Shown one piece after another: positions 15,893 to 24,443 of a DNA stretch of 64,000 nucleotides. The position numbers and the translations under genes are program-made. The DNA lies in assembly GCA_038234715.1 (NCBI GenBank), contig JBBQTD010000003.1, forward strand, positions 62,001-126,000, given 5' to 3'. How positions within the stretch are numbered: position 1 is the stretch's first letter; each line of letters opens with the position of its first letter. The notes under the pieces were generated by a model. The model ran no database searches. It was not told the DNA's origin and saw only the letters and a program-made list of their open reading frames with translations. The DNA is from SZAS-103 sp038234715 (GTDB lineage Bacteria; Pseudomonadota; Gammaproteobacteria; Xanthomonadales; Xanthomonadaceae).

Positions 15893-16177
15893 ATGACTCT
15901 TGATCGTTTCGATTCGGTAATCCGTGGCGGCCACAAAGAAGATGCGGCTGAGATCCCATTTGATCCAGGCAAGCATTGGGCCATCAGGCCGCAGCACCTT
16001 GATCCCGGACGTCGTGGGTTTCCGGTGAAGGGCACGATTAACGGTACGCCGCTTCACAGTGCGGTGGTGTCGCGCTCCGGCAAGTTCTGGCTGTTGTTGC
16101 CAAGCGAGCTTGAGGCTGCTGCAAACCTATCGGTCGGCGACTCTGTGGTCATCGAACTCGCCCCCGACTTTTCGTAA
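15893..16177 (+). CDS. DUF1905-like small beta-barrel protein
   Basis: This 94-residue protein contains FPVKGTINGTPLHSAVVSRSGKFWLLLP and SELEAAANLSVGDSVVIELAPD, the pattern of the DUF1905 / AbrB-like small barrel family often found in integron cassettes. The biochemical role of the family is unknown to me. The ATG at 15893 is chosen because upstream codons of the longer frame lie inside the candidate attC. Base composition in this stretch is less GC-rich than in the flanking core genes, supporting acquisition. Confidence 0.65.
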   Translation: MTLDRFDSVIRGGHKEDAAEIPFDPGKHWAIRPQHLDPGRRGFPVKGTINGTPLHSAVVSRSGKFWLLLPSELEAAANLSVGDSVVIELAPDFS

Positions 16178-16620
16178 ACAGCTTCACGTCAACCCCGAGC
16201 CACTGAAAGTACTGGCTCCGCCCGGCGGGTGGGTTGAGGCTGTGGGGATAGGGCGCGTGCAATCTCTGGCGACTCGCCGGCCCGATACGTGCCGGTAGGC
16301 ATTTTATTGCGCTGCCAAATTTGAATTTCGGACTGTTGAACTGGCGGATTCGGCTGTCAGCATCGGAACGCGCGGCTTTAGAGCCTCCCGGGCGCGTCCT
16401 GCAGGCCGGTCCTCGCCGCTGCTGTAGGCCGTGCGGATATGCGTGAGTTGATCGTCCATGCCAGTTCAGGCCGACCGTCCGCGCTGGTATTGGCCAGCCG
16501 AGGTGGCGACATCCGCTATCGACCAGGGGTCTGACGCATTGATGACTTCAAGTGCTGTCTGGCAACTGACCGCCTGCAGTCGGTCAAGAATCAAGGGCCC
16601 CGGTTCGAGAGACCCGTTCT
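16178..16620. other. 443-base stretch without a recognisable gene
   Basis: No ORF here has convincing codon structure, a start with a ribosome site, or similarity that I recognise. No second attC could be found after the DUF1905 gene. It probably belongs to the scar of the older integration. Confidence 0.5.
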
Positions 16621-17384
16621 TCATTGGGCTGGTGCCTTTCTGTCGTCAGCCTTTCCGCTATCGCGCAGCTTCAGTGGGCTATTGATTGCACGCGGCTTGT
16701 TGTTCGCTGACGTCACTGCGTTGCATGCAGGATCGCTGGCGACATCGACATTTGGATAACGGATGCCGATTGGTCGTAAGGTTAATTCAACAGGCCATTG
16801 CATGTTCGTTGCCACAGGTCTACCACCGATCTGCTCAGCCCTAAAACGCATCGATCCTACCCAGTCCTTTATGGAGCTGCGCACTTCGCGCTGAACCAGC
16901 GGCGAAACACTAACCATCACTGCATCCTGCAGCTGCGCATAGCCATCAGCTTTAGCAGTGAACTTGACCATGATCGACTGATGCTCGTTGCTGTACCTGG
17001 CGACAGAAGGCTGAAATACCAATTCCGAAGCCTTGTCCAGCAACGGGCCATTTTCAACATAGTGGATCGCGAGATCGACCCATCGCCGGATGGAATGGCG
17101 CAGGCGCTGAATGTCACATATGTCAATGCTGGAGCAGCCACACCATTCTCAAGCACCGGGACGAACTGCCAGCGTTTCAGGTTTTCCACCACTGTAGATT
17201 TGACGCTGGCCGAGACCCCGCCTTCCATGAGAACGACTTCCGTAACCCGGCCATCGGTACCCACCGAGACCTTGGCATGCAGTGGCATCCACCTGGTTTC
17301 AAGTTTCGACGTCACAGCAGGTGTCGGCAGAAAAGCAAGACTGATAAGCGCGAACGTCGCGAACCACAACATCTCGTTTTTCAT
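16621..17384 (-). pseudogene. TonB-C-terminal-like secreted protein, frameshifted
   Basis: The gene starts at ATG 17384 with a signal peptide (MLWFATFALISLAFLPTPAVTS). A TonB/TolA-type C-terminal repeat follows: LHAKVSVGTDGRVTEVVLMEG and VVENLKRWQFVPVLENGVAAP. After IPSGDG (near 17086) the frame changes by one base. The other frame continues as DLAIHYVENGPLLDKASELVFQPS and runs on to 16621 with a second related unit (IMVKFTAKADGYAQLQDAVM). The total length of 764 bases is not a multiple of three. It is either a pseudogene or a one-base sequencing error. Confidence 0.7.
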
Positions 17385-17473
17385 TTCAATTGACCCATTC
17401 AAACGAAGATTGTAGCGCGAGCTTGACATCCTGGGCTCAAGCGGATCGTGCGAATAAAGTTTGCGGTGCAATC

Positions 17474-17629
17474 ATGCGTTGCGGTCTGAATGAAGAACGT
17501 ATCGGTGGGACGATCCTGATCATCGTCGGCGCAGTCATCTGCCTGCGCCGCGTATGGGTTGCCGGCAGACTTCAACGTGTCTACAAGAGCTATCCAATTG
17601 TCCGGTTAACGGGCTCAAAACAATTGTAG
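17474..17629 (+). CDS. possible 51-residue membrane peptide
   Basis: From ATG 17474 the frame encodes a short protein with one hydrophobic segment (IGGTILIIVGAVICLRRVWVAG) and a basic tail containing LQRVYKSYPIVRLTG, which has the look of a conserved small membrane protein or its truncated start. No strong ribosome site is visible. The remainder of 17385-17746 shows nothing else. Low confidence. Confidence 0.35.
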   Translation: MRCGLNEERIGGTILIIVGAVICLRRVWVAGRLQRVYKSYPIVRLTGSKQL

Positions 17630-17746
17630 AGTCGAGAGGGCTTCATCATCGCTTTTGATTTGGAGTTCGTTGAAATTGGAATGGTCGCAATTGCCACCGA
17701 TCCGACTCACTCGATGCGACGAACCAGCTGCGTTCGCACGGCGCGA

Positions 17747-20284
17747 TCAGCGCCGCGCAGGTGGCTTTCCTTGCGGCACCGATGAGGCAGCACCCGACAC
17801 GCCCAGCGCATCGAGCCTGAGCTGCCACTGCGCGGCCTTCGCGGCATGGCCCGTGCCGGGTTCCGCCTTGTCCCACGCCGCATACAACGCGACCAGCGCG
17901 CCGGTGCAATCGCGGATGTCGTCGGCATGGGTCACGTTGTGGGTCGTCAGCAGGATCGCTTGCGCCTGCAGCAGGGAGACTTCGCCGGCGGGGTAGTGGC
18001 CTTGCCCGGCACGCGCCTTCCCAAGCAGCATCAGGTAGGTACCGCGCAGGAACACGTTGCTGCCGCTGAATGCCTTGAGCACCGCCGCGTCGATCGGAAC
18101 CAGCAGCTGCTCGGACTGCGCGTATGCCGCTTGCTTTTCGAGGATCATCGCGTTGAGCATCGTCGCGACCAGGGTCACCGGATAGTCCTCGCCCAGCGCG
18201 CGACGGGAACGGGCGAGGGCGTCGCGCTCGATGGCCAGCGCCTGGTCGAGCTTGCCCTCGCGGATGTACAGGTAGCCGAGGTTGCAGACGGCGAGCAGGG
18301 TGGAGGAGTTGCCGTCGCCGAGCACGCGGCTCATCCTGACCGCCGCTTCGTGCAGGAAAAGTTCGGCCTGCTCGTTCTTGTGCTGGTACATCAGCAGCAG
18401 GCCGATGTTGTGGATCTGCGAGAGCGTCTGCGGATTGTCCTCGCCGAGCACGCGGCGCTGGATCGCCAGCGTCTCGCGGTTGTACTTTTCGGCTTCGCCC
18501 AGCCGGCCGTCGTCGTAGAGGACGATCGACATGATCGCCAGCGCCTTCATCGTCGCCGGGTCGTCTTCGCCCAGCACCCGGCGGGACGTGTCCAGTGCTT
18601 CGCGCGCATACGGCTCGCCTTCCGCCGCCTTGCCCATCCGGTCGAGCAGATAGGCCATCGAGCGCATCGAGCCCAGGGTGTCCGGACTCTCCACACCCAG
18701 CACGCGGCGGCGGGTCGCCAATGCGCTCTTCTGCAGCGGCAGCGCGGCGTCGTAAAGCGCCATGTCGCCGTAGCGGTCGGCAATGGTCTGGCGCAGGTAG
18801 GAATCCACCTGCGGTTGGCTCTTGAACTGCTTGTCGATCGTGGCAACCGCAGGTTTCAGGATCGTGCTGTCGATCTGGTCGCGCGCCACGTCGGTTGCGT
18901 TGACGCGTTGCCACAGGCCAGCGACTGCAGCCATCTGCGCCGAGCGCGCTGGCTCCTGCACGCCCGCCTTGTCCAGCGCCGCTGCGAACCTGGCCTGCAC
19001 GTCGTCGGACAACAACTTGCCGGCCTGGGTCGGATCGACCTGGCCCAGCATGGTTGCTTCGAATTTCGCGACCTGGTCGAGGTCGCGGGCGCCCTGTTGC
19101 GCAAGCTGCGTCTGCCGCTGCGCGAGTTGCGTCTGTTGTTGCGCGATGCGCGCCTGCTGTTGTGCGATGCGCGCCTGCCACGCAAAGCCCGCCATGCCCG
19201 CGACCAGCGACGCGGCAACCAGCAAGCCCGCGGCAACCGTGCCCTTGTGCCGGCGCGCGAATTTCTGCAGCCGGTACGTCACGCTGGGCGGCGCGGCGAG
19301 CACCGGTTCCCCATCCAGGTAACGACGCACGTCCGCAGCGAGTGCACTGGCGGTCTCGTAGCGGCGCGCGCGGTCTTTCTCGATCGCCTTCATCACGATC
19401 CAGTCGAGCTCGCCGCGCAGCAGCTTCATCAGCTTGTGCGGCTCGCCCAGCGAATTCGCTTCCGCACCGAGCTTGGTGATGATCGACTTGCCCAGGCGCG
19501 CGCTCGGACGCAGCGGCTCGACCTCGCGGATGATCCGCTGCACTTCGGCATAGCCAGCCGAACGCAACGTGATCGAATCGAGCGGCGTGGTGTCGGTCAG
19601 CAGCTCGTACAGGATCACGCCGAGCGAATAGATATCCGTGCGCGTGTCGATGTCGGCGCTGCCTTCGGCCTGCTCCGGGCTCATGTACAACGGCGTGCCC
19701 ATCATCAGGTTCACTTCGGTGTGCATCGTCTTGTCGGTGAGTCGCCCGCTGGTCGCCTTGGCGATGCCGAAATCGATGACCTTTGCGAACGGCGCATCGT
19801 CCTGGGTACTCACCAGCACGTTGTTGGGCTTGAGGTCGCGATGGATGATGCCCTTGGTGTGCGCATGCTGGACCGCAGCGCAGACCTGGTCGAACAACTG
19901 CAGCCGCTGCACGATCGACAGTCCGTGCTTGCTGCAGTAACTGGAAATCGGCTCGCCGCGGACCAGTTCCATCACGAAGTACGGGCGGCCACTCATCGTC
20001 GCGCCCGCGTCGAGCACGCGCGCGATGTTCGGGTGGTCCATCATCGCCAGCGCCTGGCGCTCGGCCTCGAAGCGCGTGATCACCTCGCGCGTATCCATCC
20101 CGAGCTTGATGATCTTCAGCGCAACGTGCCGACGGACTGGCTCCTCCTGCTCGGCCTCGAACACCGAACCGAAACCGCCCTCGCCGATCTGCTGCAGGAT
20201 CCTGAAAGGACCGATGCGACCGCCAGGCCCCTCGCTTGGGGGAATCGCAGGCGTGTGGTCGCCGATCAGGGTCTGGTCGCTCAT
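17747..20284 (-). CDS. transmembrane Ser/Thr protein kinase with C-terminal TPR sensor region
   Basis: The 845-residue protein has a cytoplasmic Hanks-type kinase domain: glycine loop GEGGFGSV (34-41), lysine in VALKII (57), HRDLKPNN (148-155), DFG (171-173) and MSPEQAEG. It is followed by a membrane segment (about 348-368), a heptad-repeat stalk (371-398) and a long TPR region with repeated RVLGEDNPQTL and RALGEDYPVTL units. The tail would be extracytoplasmic and may sense protein partners. The ATG at 20284 begins MSDQTLIG; the longer ORF upstream is not conserved. No phosphatase gene lies nearby. Confidence 0.9.
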   Translation of the reverse strand: MSDQTLIGDHTPAIPPSEGPGGRIGPFRILQQIGEGGFGSVFEAEQEEPVRRHVALKIIKLGMDTREVITRFEAERQALAMMDHPNIARVLDAGATMSGRPYFVMELVRGEPISSYCSKHGLSIVQRLQLFDQVCAAVQHAHTKGIIHRDLKPNNVLVSTQDDAPFAKVIDFGIAKATSGRLTDKTMHTEVNLMMGTPLYMSPEQAEGSADIDTRTDIYSLGVILYELLTDTTPLDSITLRSAGYAEVQRIIREVEPLRPSARLGKSIITKLGAEANSLGEPHKLMKLLRGELDWIVMKAIEKDRARRYETASALAADVRRYLDGEPVLAAPPSVTYRLQKFARRHKGTVAAGLLVAASLVAGMAGFAWQARIAQQQARIAQQQTQLAQRQTQLAQQGARDLDQVAKFEATMLGQVDPTQAGKLLSDDVQARFAAALDKAGVQEPARSAQMAAVAGLWQRVNATDVARDQIDSTILKPAVATIDKQFKSQPQVDSYLRQTIADRYGDMALYDAALPLQKSALATRRRVLGVESPDTLGSMRSMAYLLDRMGKAAEGEPYAREALDTSRRVLGEDDPATMKALAIMSIVLYDDGRLGEAEKYNRETLAIQRRVLGEDNPQTLSQIHNIGLLLMYQHKNEQAELFLHEAAVRMSRVLGDGNSSTLLAVCNLGYLYIREGKLDQALAIERDALARSRRALGEDYPVTLVATMLNAMILEKQAAYAQSEQLLVPIDAAVLKAFSGSNVFLRGTYLMLLGKARAGQGHYPAGEVSLLQAQAILLTTHNVTHADDIRDCTGALVALYAAWDKAEPGTGHAAKAAQWQLRLDALGVSGAASSVPQGKPPARR
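19091..19174 (-). repeat. four 21-bp units coding a coiled-coil stalk
   Basis: Within the kinase gene, four contiguous 21-base units encode ARIAQQQ, ARIAQQQ, TQLAQRQ and TQLAQQG, directly after the membrane segment. They likely form a short helical stalk between membrane and TPR region. Confidence 0.8.
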
Positions 20285-20399
20285 GGTGGGGCTATTGTGG
20301 CATCGCTGGCGATGCGTCTTGTGGTGGTGGGTGCTGGCAGCAACAACGAACCGTGCAACAAGGTTCTTGAAAAGCGCGTCAGACCCAGGCAGGCCTGCC

Positions 20400-20430
20400 A
20401 AAAAAAGCCGGGCCATTGACGGCCCGGCTT
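20400..20430 (-). terminator. rho-independent terminator
   Basis: On the minus strand AAGCCGGGCC, a six-base loop, and GGCCCGGCTT are followed by a run of T. It lies 25 bases downstream of the FN3-protein stop and ends that transcript before the kinase gene. Confidence 0.85.
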
Positions 20431-20454
20431 GCGTATCTTCCCTGACACAGTCCC

Positions 20455-21167
20455 TTACGCCACCATCAGCATCGCCGCATCGCTCCAGTCGCTCGGCCCC
20501 GCGGTTCCGATTGCGCGCACCTGCACGATGTATTGCGTGCCGGGTGCGAGGCCGTCGAGCGTGGTGTTCGCGGCCAGCGTGGTCTCGGCTTTCGTCCACG
20601 CCGTCGGCGTTGCCGCGCTGGCGAAGCGCCACTCGTACGCGCCGGCCTGGGCGAGCTTCCCGAAGCGGGCGACGAGCTGCCCGCTGACCTTTCCACGCGC
20701 CAGCCGCAGGTTCACCGGGGCTGGCAACGCGCCGATCGGGCGCCGCGTCCGTTGCGCGGTGAAACCCGAACTGAGCAACACCGGCAGATCGCCTGCGCAG
20801 GTGCTCTGCAGTAGTGCGCGAGGTTGCGCAAGAGCGTGACGAGCACCGTGCGTTGCTTGCGCCTGGCCGCGACGCCAAGCGTGTTGCCCTTCGCCGCATT
20901 CACCGCGGTGATGAAGTCGTTGCGCGCCGCGGTGATGTCGGCCAGCTTCGGGGCAGGCGACGGATACAGCAGGTTGCCGGTCATCCCGGTGATGACGCGC
21001 AGGCTTTCCACGATCAGCGCCGCGTCCGTATCCCGCTGGAGCGAGCTGACCGCGACGCGGGCCTTTCCTGTCGCGACGACCGTTGTCGGCGGTGTCACTG
21101 CAGGCGATGGCGTTGCCTCGACCGTGTTGGCGAGGGTGTTGCTGGTACCACTGGTATTGGTGTTCAT
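20455..21167 (-). pseudogene. fibronectin type III domain protein, frameshifted
   Basis: The N-terminal part from ATG 21167 includes TGNLLYPSPAPKLADITAARN, FITAVNAAKGNTLGVAARR and LVTLLRNLAHY. Near 20808 the frame changes by one base, and the other frame continues as LQSTCAGDLPVLLSSGF, then an FN3 domain (LPAPVNLRLARG ... GAYEWRFAS ... GLAPGTQYIVQVRAIG). The two halves together match the usual architecture of this family, so a one-base deletion (or sequencing error) is likely. Length 713 bases is not a multiple of three. A terminator follows. Confidence 0.75.
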
Positions 21168-21550
21168 GACATGCATCCTTTTGGTTCGCAGGCCCGATGC
21201 GGGCCGACGTTGGTTTTTTTGTTGCGAAGGGTTGTGCGGCAAAACAGCGACGGACACGCGCGCCTGCCGCGGGGCAGGACATGTCCGGGCGCAGTCGGTG
21301 CGGGACCTGCGCGGGCGTGCGAGCGTCGCTAACGAAAGACGGTCGAGCGAAAGCCCGGTGGTGGTGAACCCGCATGCGAGCCGGCGGCGGGCGCGTGCGA
21401 ACCCGCCTGCATCGACATCAGGTTTGCCTGCTGGGCATGCGTTCTAGCGGCACGGTTGTTCAGCCAACCCTGGTGGCCGCGAACCCATGCATCGGGACGC
21501 TGCAATGCATCCCTGCGGCCATGCCTGACGTCGCAATCGCTGATCAAGCT
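21168..21550. other. intergenic stretch before the 21-bp array
   Basis: No gene is supported here. It should contain the promoter of the minus-strand FN3 gene. From about 21490 weak, degenerate copies of the neighbouring array appear (TGCATC and GCAATG pieces at uneven spacing). Confidence 0.4.
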
Positions 21551-21865
21551 TTCATCGCGACGATGAAAGGTATCGCAGCCGTTGTGCAAACACGCGCAGC
21601 GGCGATTGACTGTTTCATCGCAGTGAAGAAAGGCTTCATTGGCGCAATGATGTGCATCATCGCGGCCATTGAGGGATGCATTGCCGCAATGAAAGGTATC
21701 GCAGCGGTTGTGCAACCAAGCGCGGCGGCGACTGACTGTTTCATCGTCGCAATGAAAGGTTGCATCGGCGCGATGAAAACCATCATCGGCGCGATGGCAT
21801 GTATCGCAGGCGCCATGAACACCTTCATCGCCGCGATGATGGCTTGCAACGCCGGAAAGCAGGTT
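21551..21865. repeat. array of fifteen contiguous 21-bp units with dyad-symmetric cores
   Basis: Units follow one another without spacers at exactly 21 bases. The best conserved core is CATCG-nnG-CGATG, a near-palindrome, clear in units at 21551, 21761, 21782 and 21824, with CATTG/CAATG variants at 21635 and 21677. Units 1-6 resemble units 7-12, showing a 126-bp higher-order duplication. Because 21 is a multiple of three, both strands stay open and give long ORFs of seven-residue repeats such as FIAAMKG. I do not call a protein, because no start site or domain supports either strand. Confidence 0.85.
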
Positions 21866-22509
21866 GGCCTGGCTCCGGATCACCCCCGATGCGACGGAAC
21901 GCAAGCTGCGCGCGCGCAACGACATCACGTCGCCGCCAACACCACCACGCAAGCCCCCGAACCCGTTCATCGCACACCCCCAGATAAGCGCACCGCTGCT
22001 GCAATGCGTGACCCAGAATGCGCCCGCCGACATGGCTGCGAAGTGGCCGCAGCATGACGAAAATATCATCGAAATACTAATTGACTTTTCGGTGACGGGA
22101 GTTTCACCCTTCGTCAGCGCGACCGAAAACCTGTTGTCGGCCTGATTTCATCTAGGGAACCGTTGAAGACTCGTCATCCCGGCGAAAGCCGGAATGATGG
22201 GCAAAGGCTTCGTCAGGGCTCGCCTAGATCATATTTCGAGACTGCGGGCGCCTTGGCCGTCACCGTTGGCTATGAGCCAAAAGCGTCCGCTGCTTCAGCT
22301 GAGCGGAAAGTACGGCAAGTTGCTTGGCCGACCTAAGCTATGATGCGCGACTGGCGGCCCATGCGAATGTATGAGAGGGCAGCCTCACTCAATGTTCCTA
22401 TAGGGACTGAATTTGCTCCTCGTCACCGGGCCGGCATAAGTCAGGTCGTCGCTTCCTGGTCGCTCCTGGAAAGATAATTGATCCTCTCAATGCTACGTAG
22501 GGAAAATCA
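21866..22509. other. intergenic stretch with one REP-like palindrome
   Basis: No gene is supported in this 644-base stretch. At 22175-22198 there is a short palindrome, CATCCCGGCGAAAGCCGGAA with ATG following, of the type scattered through Xanthomonadales genomes. The last part should hold the promoter of the small membrane protein at 22510. Confidence 0.5.
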
Positions 22510-22881
22510 GTGAGACCGATCTTTGCCTTCGCTCCGATTTTTCTGCTTTTGCCTTACCAATTCATGGAGGGGCTCTCGCGTCATATCGTGACCCTGCCTG
22601 CGGCGTTGTACCTAGCGATTTACGGATGGCTACTCCTCGCCACGGTCTTCTCCGTCACGCTGTCCAGCACCCTTCGCGCTCGGGTATTTACACCTGCGCA
22701 GAGTGCTGCTCACATGAAGCTGTCCTTGGTGTTGTTCGGTGTGCTCGGTTTCGCGGCTGCGTTGCAGGGAAGCTATGATGCCTATCGGATCTCCGCGCGG
22801 CGCAGCACGGCGGCAGCGAGTCCAGGGCTGGTCGAAAAGGTGGCGGAGAAGCGGTCGGAGGTAAATCATCCGACGCTGTAA
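22510..22881 (+). CDS. small membrane protein of unknown function
   Basis: This 123-residue protein has three hydrophobic segments: FAFAPIFLLLPYQFM, LPAALYLAIYGWLLLATVFSV and LSLVLFGVLGFAAALQG. A polar C-terminus with several basic residues follows. It starts at GTG 22510. I do not recognise a family. It stands alone between the 21-bp array region and the RAYT unit. Confidence 0.55.
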   Translation: MRPIFAFAPIFLLLPYQFMEGLSRHIVTLPAALYLAIYGWLLLATVFSVTLSSTLRARVFTPAQSAAHMKLSLVLFGVLGFAAALQGSYDAYRISARRSTAAASPGLVEKVAEKRSEVNHPTL

Positions 22882-22919
22882 ACCTTGGCCTGCCAATTAC
22901 CTTGCACGCAACGGTCGTC

Positions 22920-22940
22920 AAAAGGGGCCAGAGTAAATTA
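22920..22940 (+). repeat. left 21-bp inverted terminus of the RAYT unit
   Basis: This copy contains GGGGCCAGAGTAAATTA preceded by four A. Its exact reverse complement lies at 23773-23793. It overlaps the transposase stop codon. Confidence 0.85.
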
Positions 22941-23669
22941 CCGTTTGAAGTCTGGGGCGCTTCTCCAACGATAAGGCTCGATCTGAGCCCTTGGTGGCCG
23001 TCCGCGTGGCCGAACGGCAACCTGTCGGTTGAGGGTTTTTTCCACCATCGCCTGGAATGTCGGGCTTCCCAACGCGCGCTCCTGCCGCAGGTGGGCGCGG
23101 ATGCTCTGCAAGTCCTCCTCACTGACTGCTTCCCGGAGCCGTTCCCGGTGGCGTGCGGCGCGTTGCGCGGCATCGGTTCCGGAGTGCAGATAGGTCCAAT
23201 GAGGTGTGACGATGGGATCGATGACCCTTCCCAGGCTGGCGTGCACGCTGGACCACCGATACTGTTCGGGTGCTTCGACCATCGCGGCGCGGACGGGATT
23301 GAGTTCGATGTAGCGATGGACGCCGAGCAGGTAGTGCTCCGAGTCGACCAGACACGATTTGAAACGTCCATCCCACAAGGTGCCGGTGCGTCCGTGCTTG
23401 CAATTGAATGCGGGAACATAGCGCTGCCCGAGCCGGCTCATGGCAGCAGAGAGGCGGCCGGGCGTGGACGGCGTCAGCAGCAGATGGACATGATTGGTCA
23501 TCAGCACATAGGCATGCAGCGCGATGTCGTGCTCGACGAAGGCTGCTCCGAGCCGGCGAAGGTAGTTCGCGAAGTCGTCTTCATCCAGGAACGTGGCGGC
23601 GCGATTGACACCCCGATGGGTGATGTGAAGCGGCACTCCGGGAATTTCGAGACGCGGACGGCGGGGCAT
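22938..23669 (-). CDS. REP-associated tyrosine transposase (RAYT, Y1 HUH family)
   Basis: The 243-residue protein has the RAYT signatures RLEIPGVPLHITHRGVNR at the N-terminus, the HUH metal site in TNHVHLLL (H60 and H62), GTLWDGRFKS, and the tyrosine region EHYLLGVHRYIELNPVRAAMV. RAYTs are domesticated single-copy relatives of IS200/IS605 transposases that act on REP-type palindromes. Its TAA stop lies inside the left inverted repeat, and the matching repeat lies 100 bases upstream of the gene. All key motifs are intact. Confidence 0.92.
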   Translation of the reverse strand: MPRRPRLEIPGVPLHITHRGVNRAATFLDEDDFANYLRRLGAAFVEHDIALHAYVLMTNHVHLLLTPSTPGRLSAAMSRLGQRYVPAFNCKHGRTGTLWDGRFKSCLVDSEHYLLGVHRYIELNPVRAAMVEAPEQYRWSSVHASLGRVIDPIVTPHWTYLHSGTDAAQRAARHRERLREAVSEEDLQSIRAHLRQERALGSPTFQAMVEKTLNRQVAVRPRGRPPRAQIEPYRWRSAPDFKR

Positions 23670-23772
23670 GAGGAACTCGGGGAAAGCAGGACGCCCCAGC
23701 GTGACTGGTGCTTACACTCATGGCTGTACGAAAATGTCTCGTTGCGCTGTAGGAAGCCGCGCATTCAAACAT

Positions 23773-23793
23773 TAATTTACTCTGGCCCCTTTT
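23773..23793 (-). repeat. right 21-bp inverted terminus of the RAYT unit
   Basis: This is the exact reverse complement of 22920-22940. It overlaps the last codons and the stop of the TonB-like gene that reads from 24340. Confidence 0.85.
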
Positions 23794-24340
23794 TTCCTCC
23801 GGGGTCGGGGATGTCCATGGCTGAAGGGCCGGTGCCAACAGTTGCATTCGGACCCTGAGCGTTCTGACAGTTGCGCGACTGCGCTGGGCTGCCCGGATCG
23901 AATTGGACCGGTACGCGGACCACGTCCACCGCCGCAACGCCATTGTGAAGCCTGGGGTGGAACGTCCAGTTGCGTGCAGCGACCATCGCGGCGCGATCCA
24001 GCGCACGGTTGCGGGATGACTTCTCGATGACCACGTCGACGGGACGACCGTGTGCGCCGACGGTCACGAGCACAAGAACGACGCCCCCCACGCCAGCGCA
24101 CAACTCGGCGGCCGGATAGTCCGGAGCCGCCTGCGAAAGGAACGCTGTGGGTCGGTCGGTCTTGCCTGCAGCTGTATTGGACTGGGCCATGACGGAAGCA
24201 GCGGATGCAACCGACGCACTTCTCTCCGGTAGCGATGGCGCGGCAGTCTGCGCGATCGACCCGGCCGCACCAGAGCCTGCTGACCCGAAGAGGATCACCC
24301 CGGCGACAGCGATCGAAAAACCATTGGAGGCTGGTGTCAT
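23777..24340 (-). CDS. TonB-family protein with a repeat-derived C-terminus
   Basis: The 187-residue protein has a signal or anchor segment (FSIAVAGVILFGSAGSGAAG), a polar linker and a TonB C-terminal domain: YPAAELCAGVGGVVLVLVTVGAHGRPVDVVIEKSSRNRALDRAAMVAARNWTFHPRLHNGV is seen at about residues 75-140. After VPVQFDPG the tail is unusual, and its last residues GGKKGPE and the TAA stop come from the right inverted repeat of the RAYT unit. The insertion therefore probably replaced the original end. Function in energy transduction is doubtful without partner ExbBD genes. Confidence 0.7.
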   Translation of the reverse strand: MTPASNGFSIAVAGVILFGSAGSGAAGSIAQTAAPSLPERSASVASAASVMAQSNTAAGKTDRPTAFLSQAAPDYPAAELCAGVGGVVLVLVTVGAHGRPVDVVIEKSSRNRALDRAAMVAARNWTFHPRLHNGVAAVDVVRVPVQFDPGSPAQSRNCQNAQGPNATVGTGPSAMDIPDPGGKKGPE

Positions 24341-24443
24341 TGCACGCCCTTTCGTCTGCTTGGATGATCCGCCGGCACGGCGGATCGTTCCTGTCTCTTG
24401 TGATGCGAGGCCCCGATCGGAACCCGGCAGGTCGGTTTTCCAT

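Larger units (their letters stand above)
22920..23793 (-). mobile_element. RAYT transposase unit with 21-bp inverted termini
   Basis: An 874-base unit has perfect 21-bp inverted repeats at both ends and the RAYT gene between them. The GGGGCCAGAGTAAATT motif is widespread around such transposase genes. The right end lies in the 3' end of the TonB-like gene. Confidence 0.75.

Noticed and set aside
17846..20419. An 857-residue ORF on the + strand
   Set aside because: It is antisense to the Ser/Thr kinase, which has all kinase motifs. No domain is visible on the + strand.
21551..21865. CRISPR array
   Set aside because: Units are contiguous without unique spacers, vary among themselves, and no cas genes are present.
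21329..22069. Long ORFs on both strands across the first 21-bp array
   Set aside because: A repeat of 21 bases keeps every stop-free frame open. Neither strand has a start with a ribosome site or a known domain, so I report the DNA array instead.
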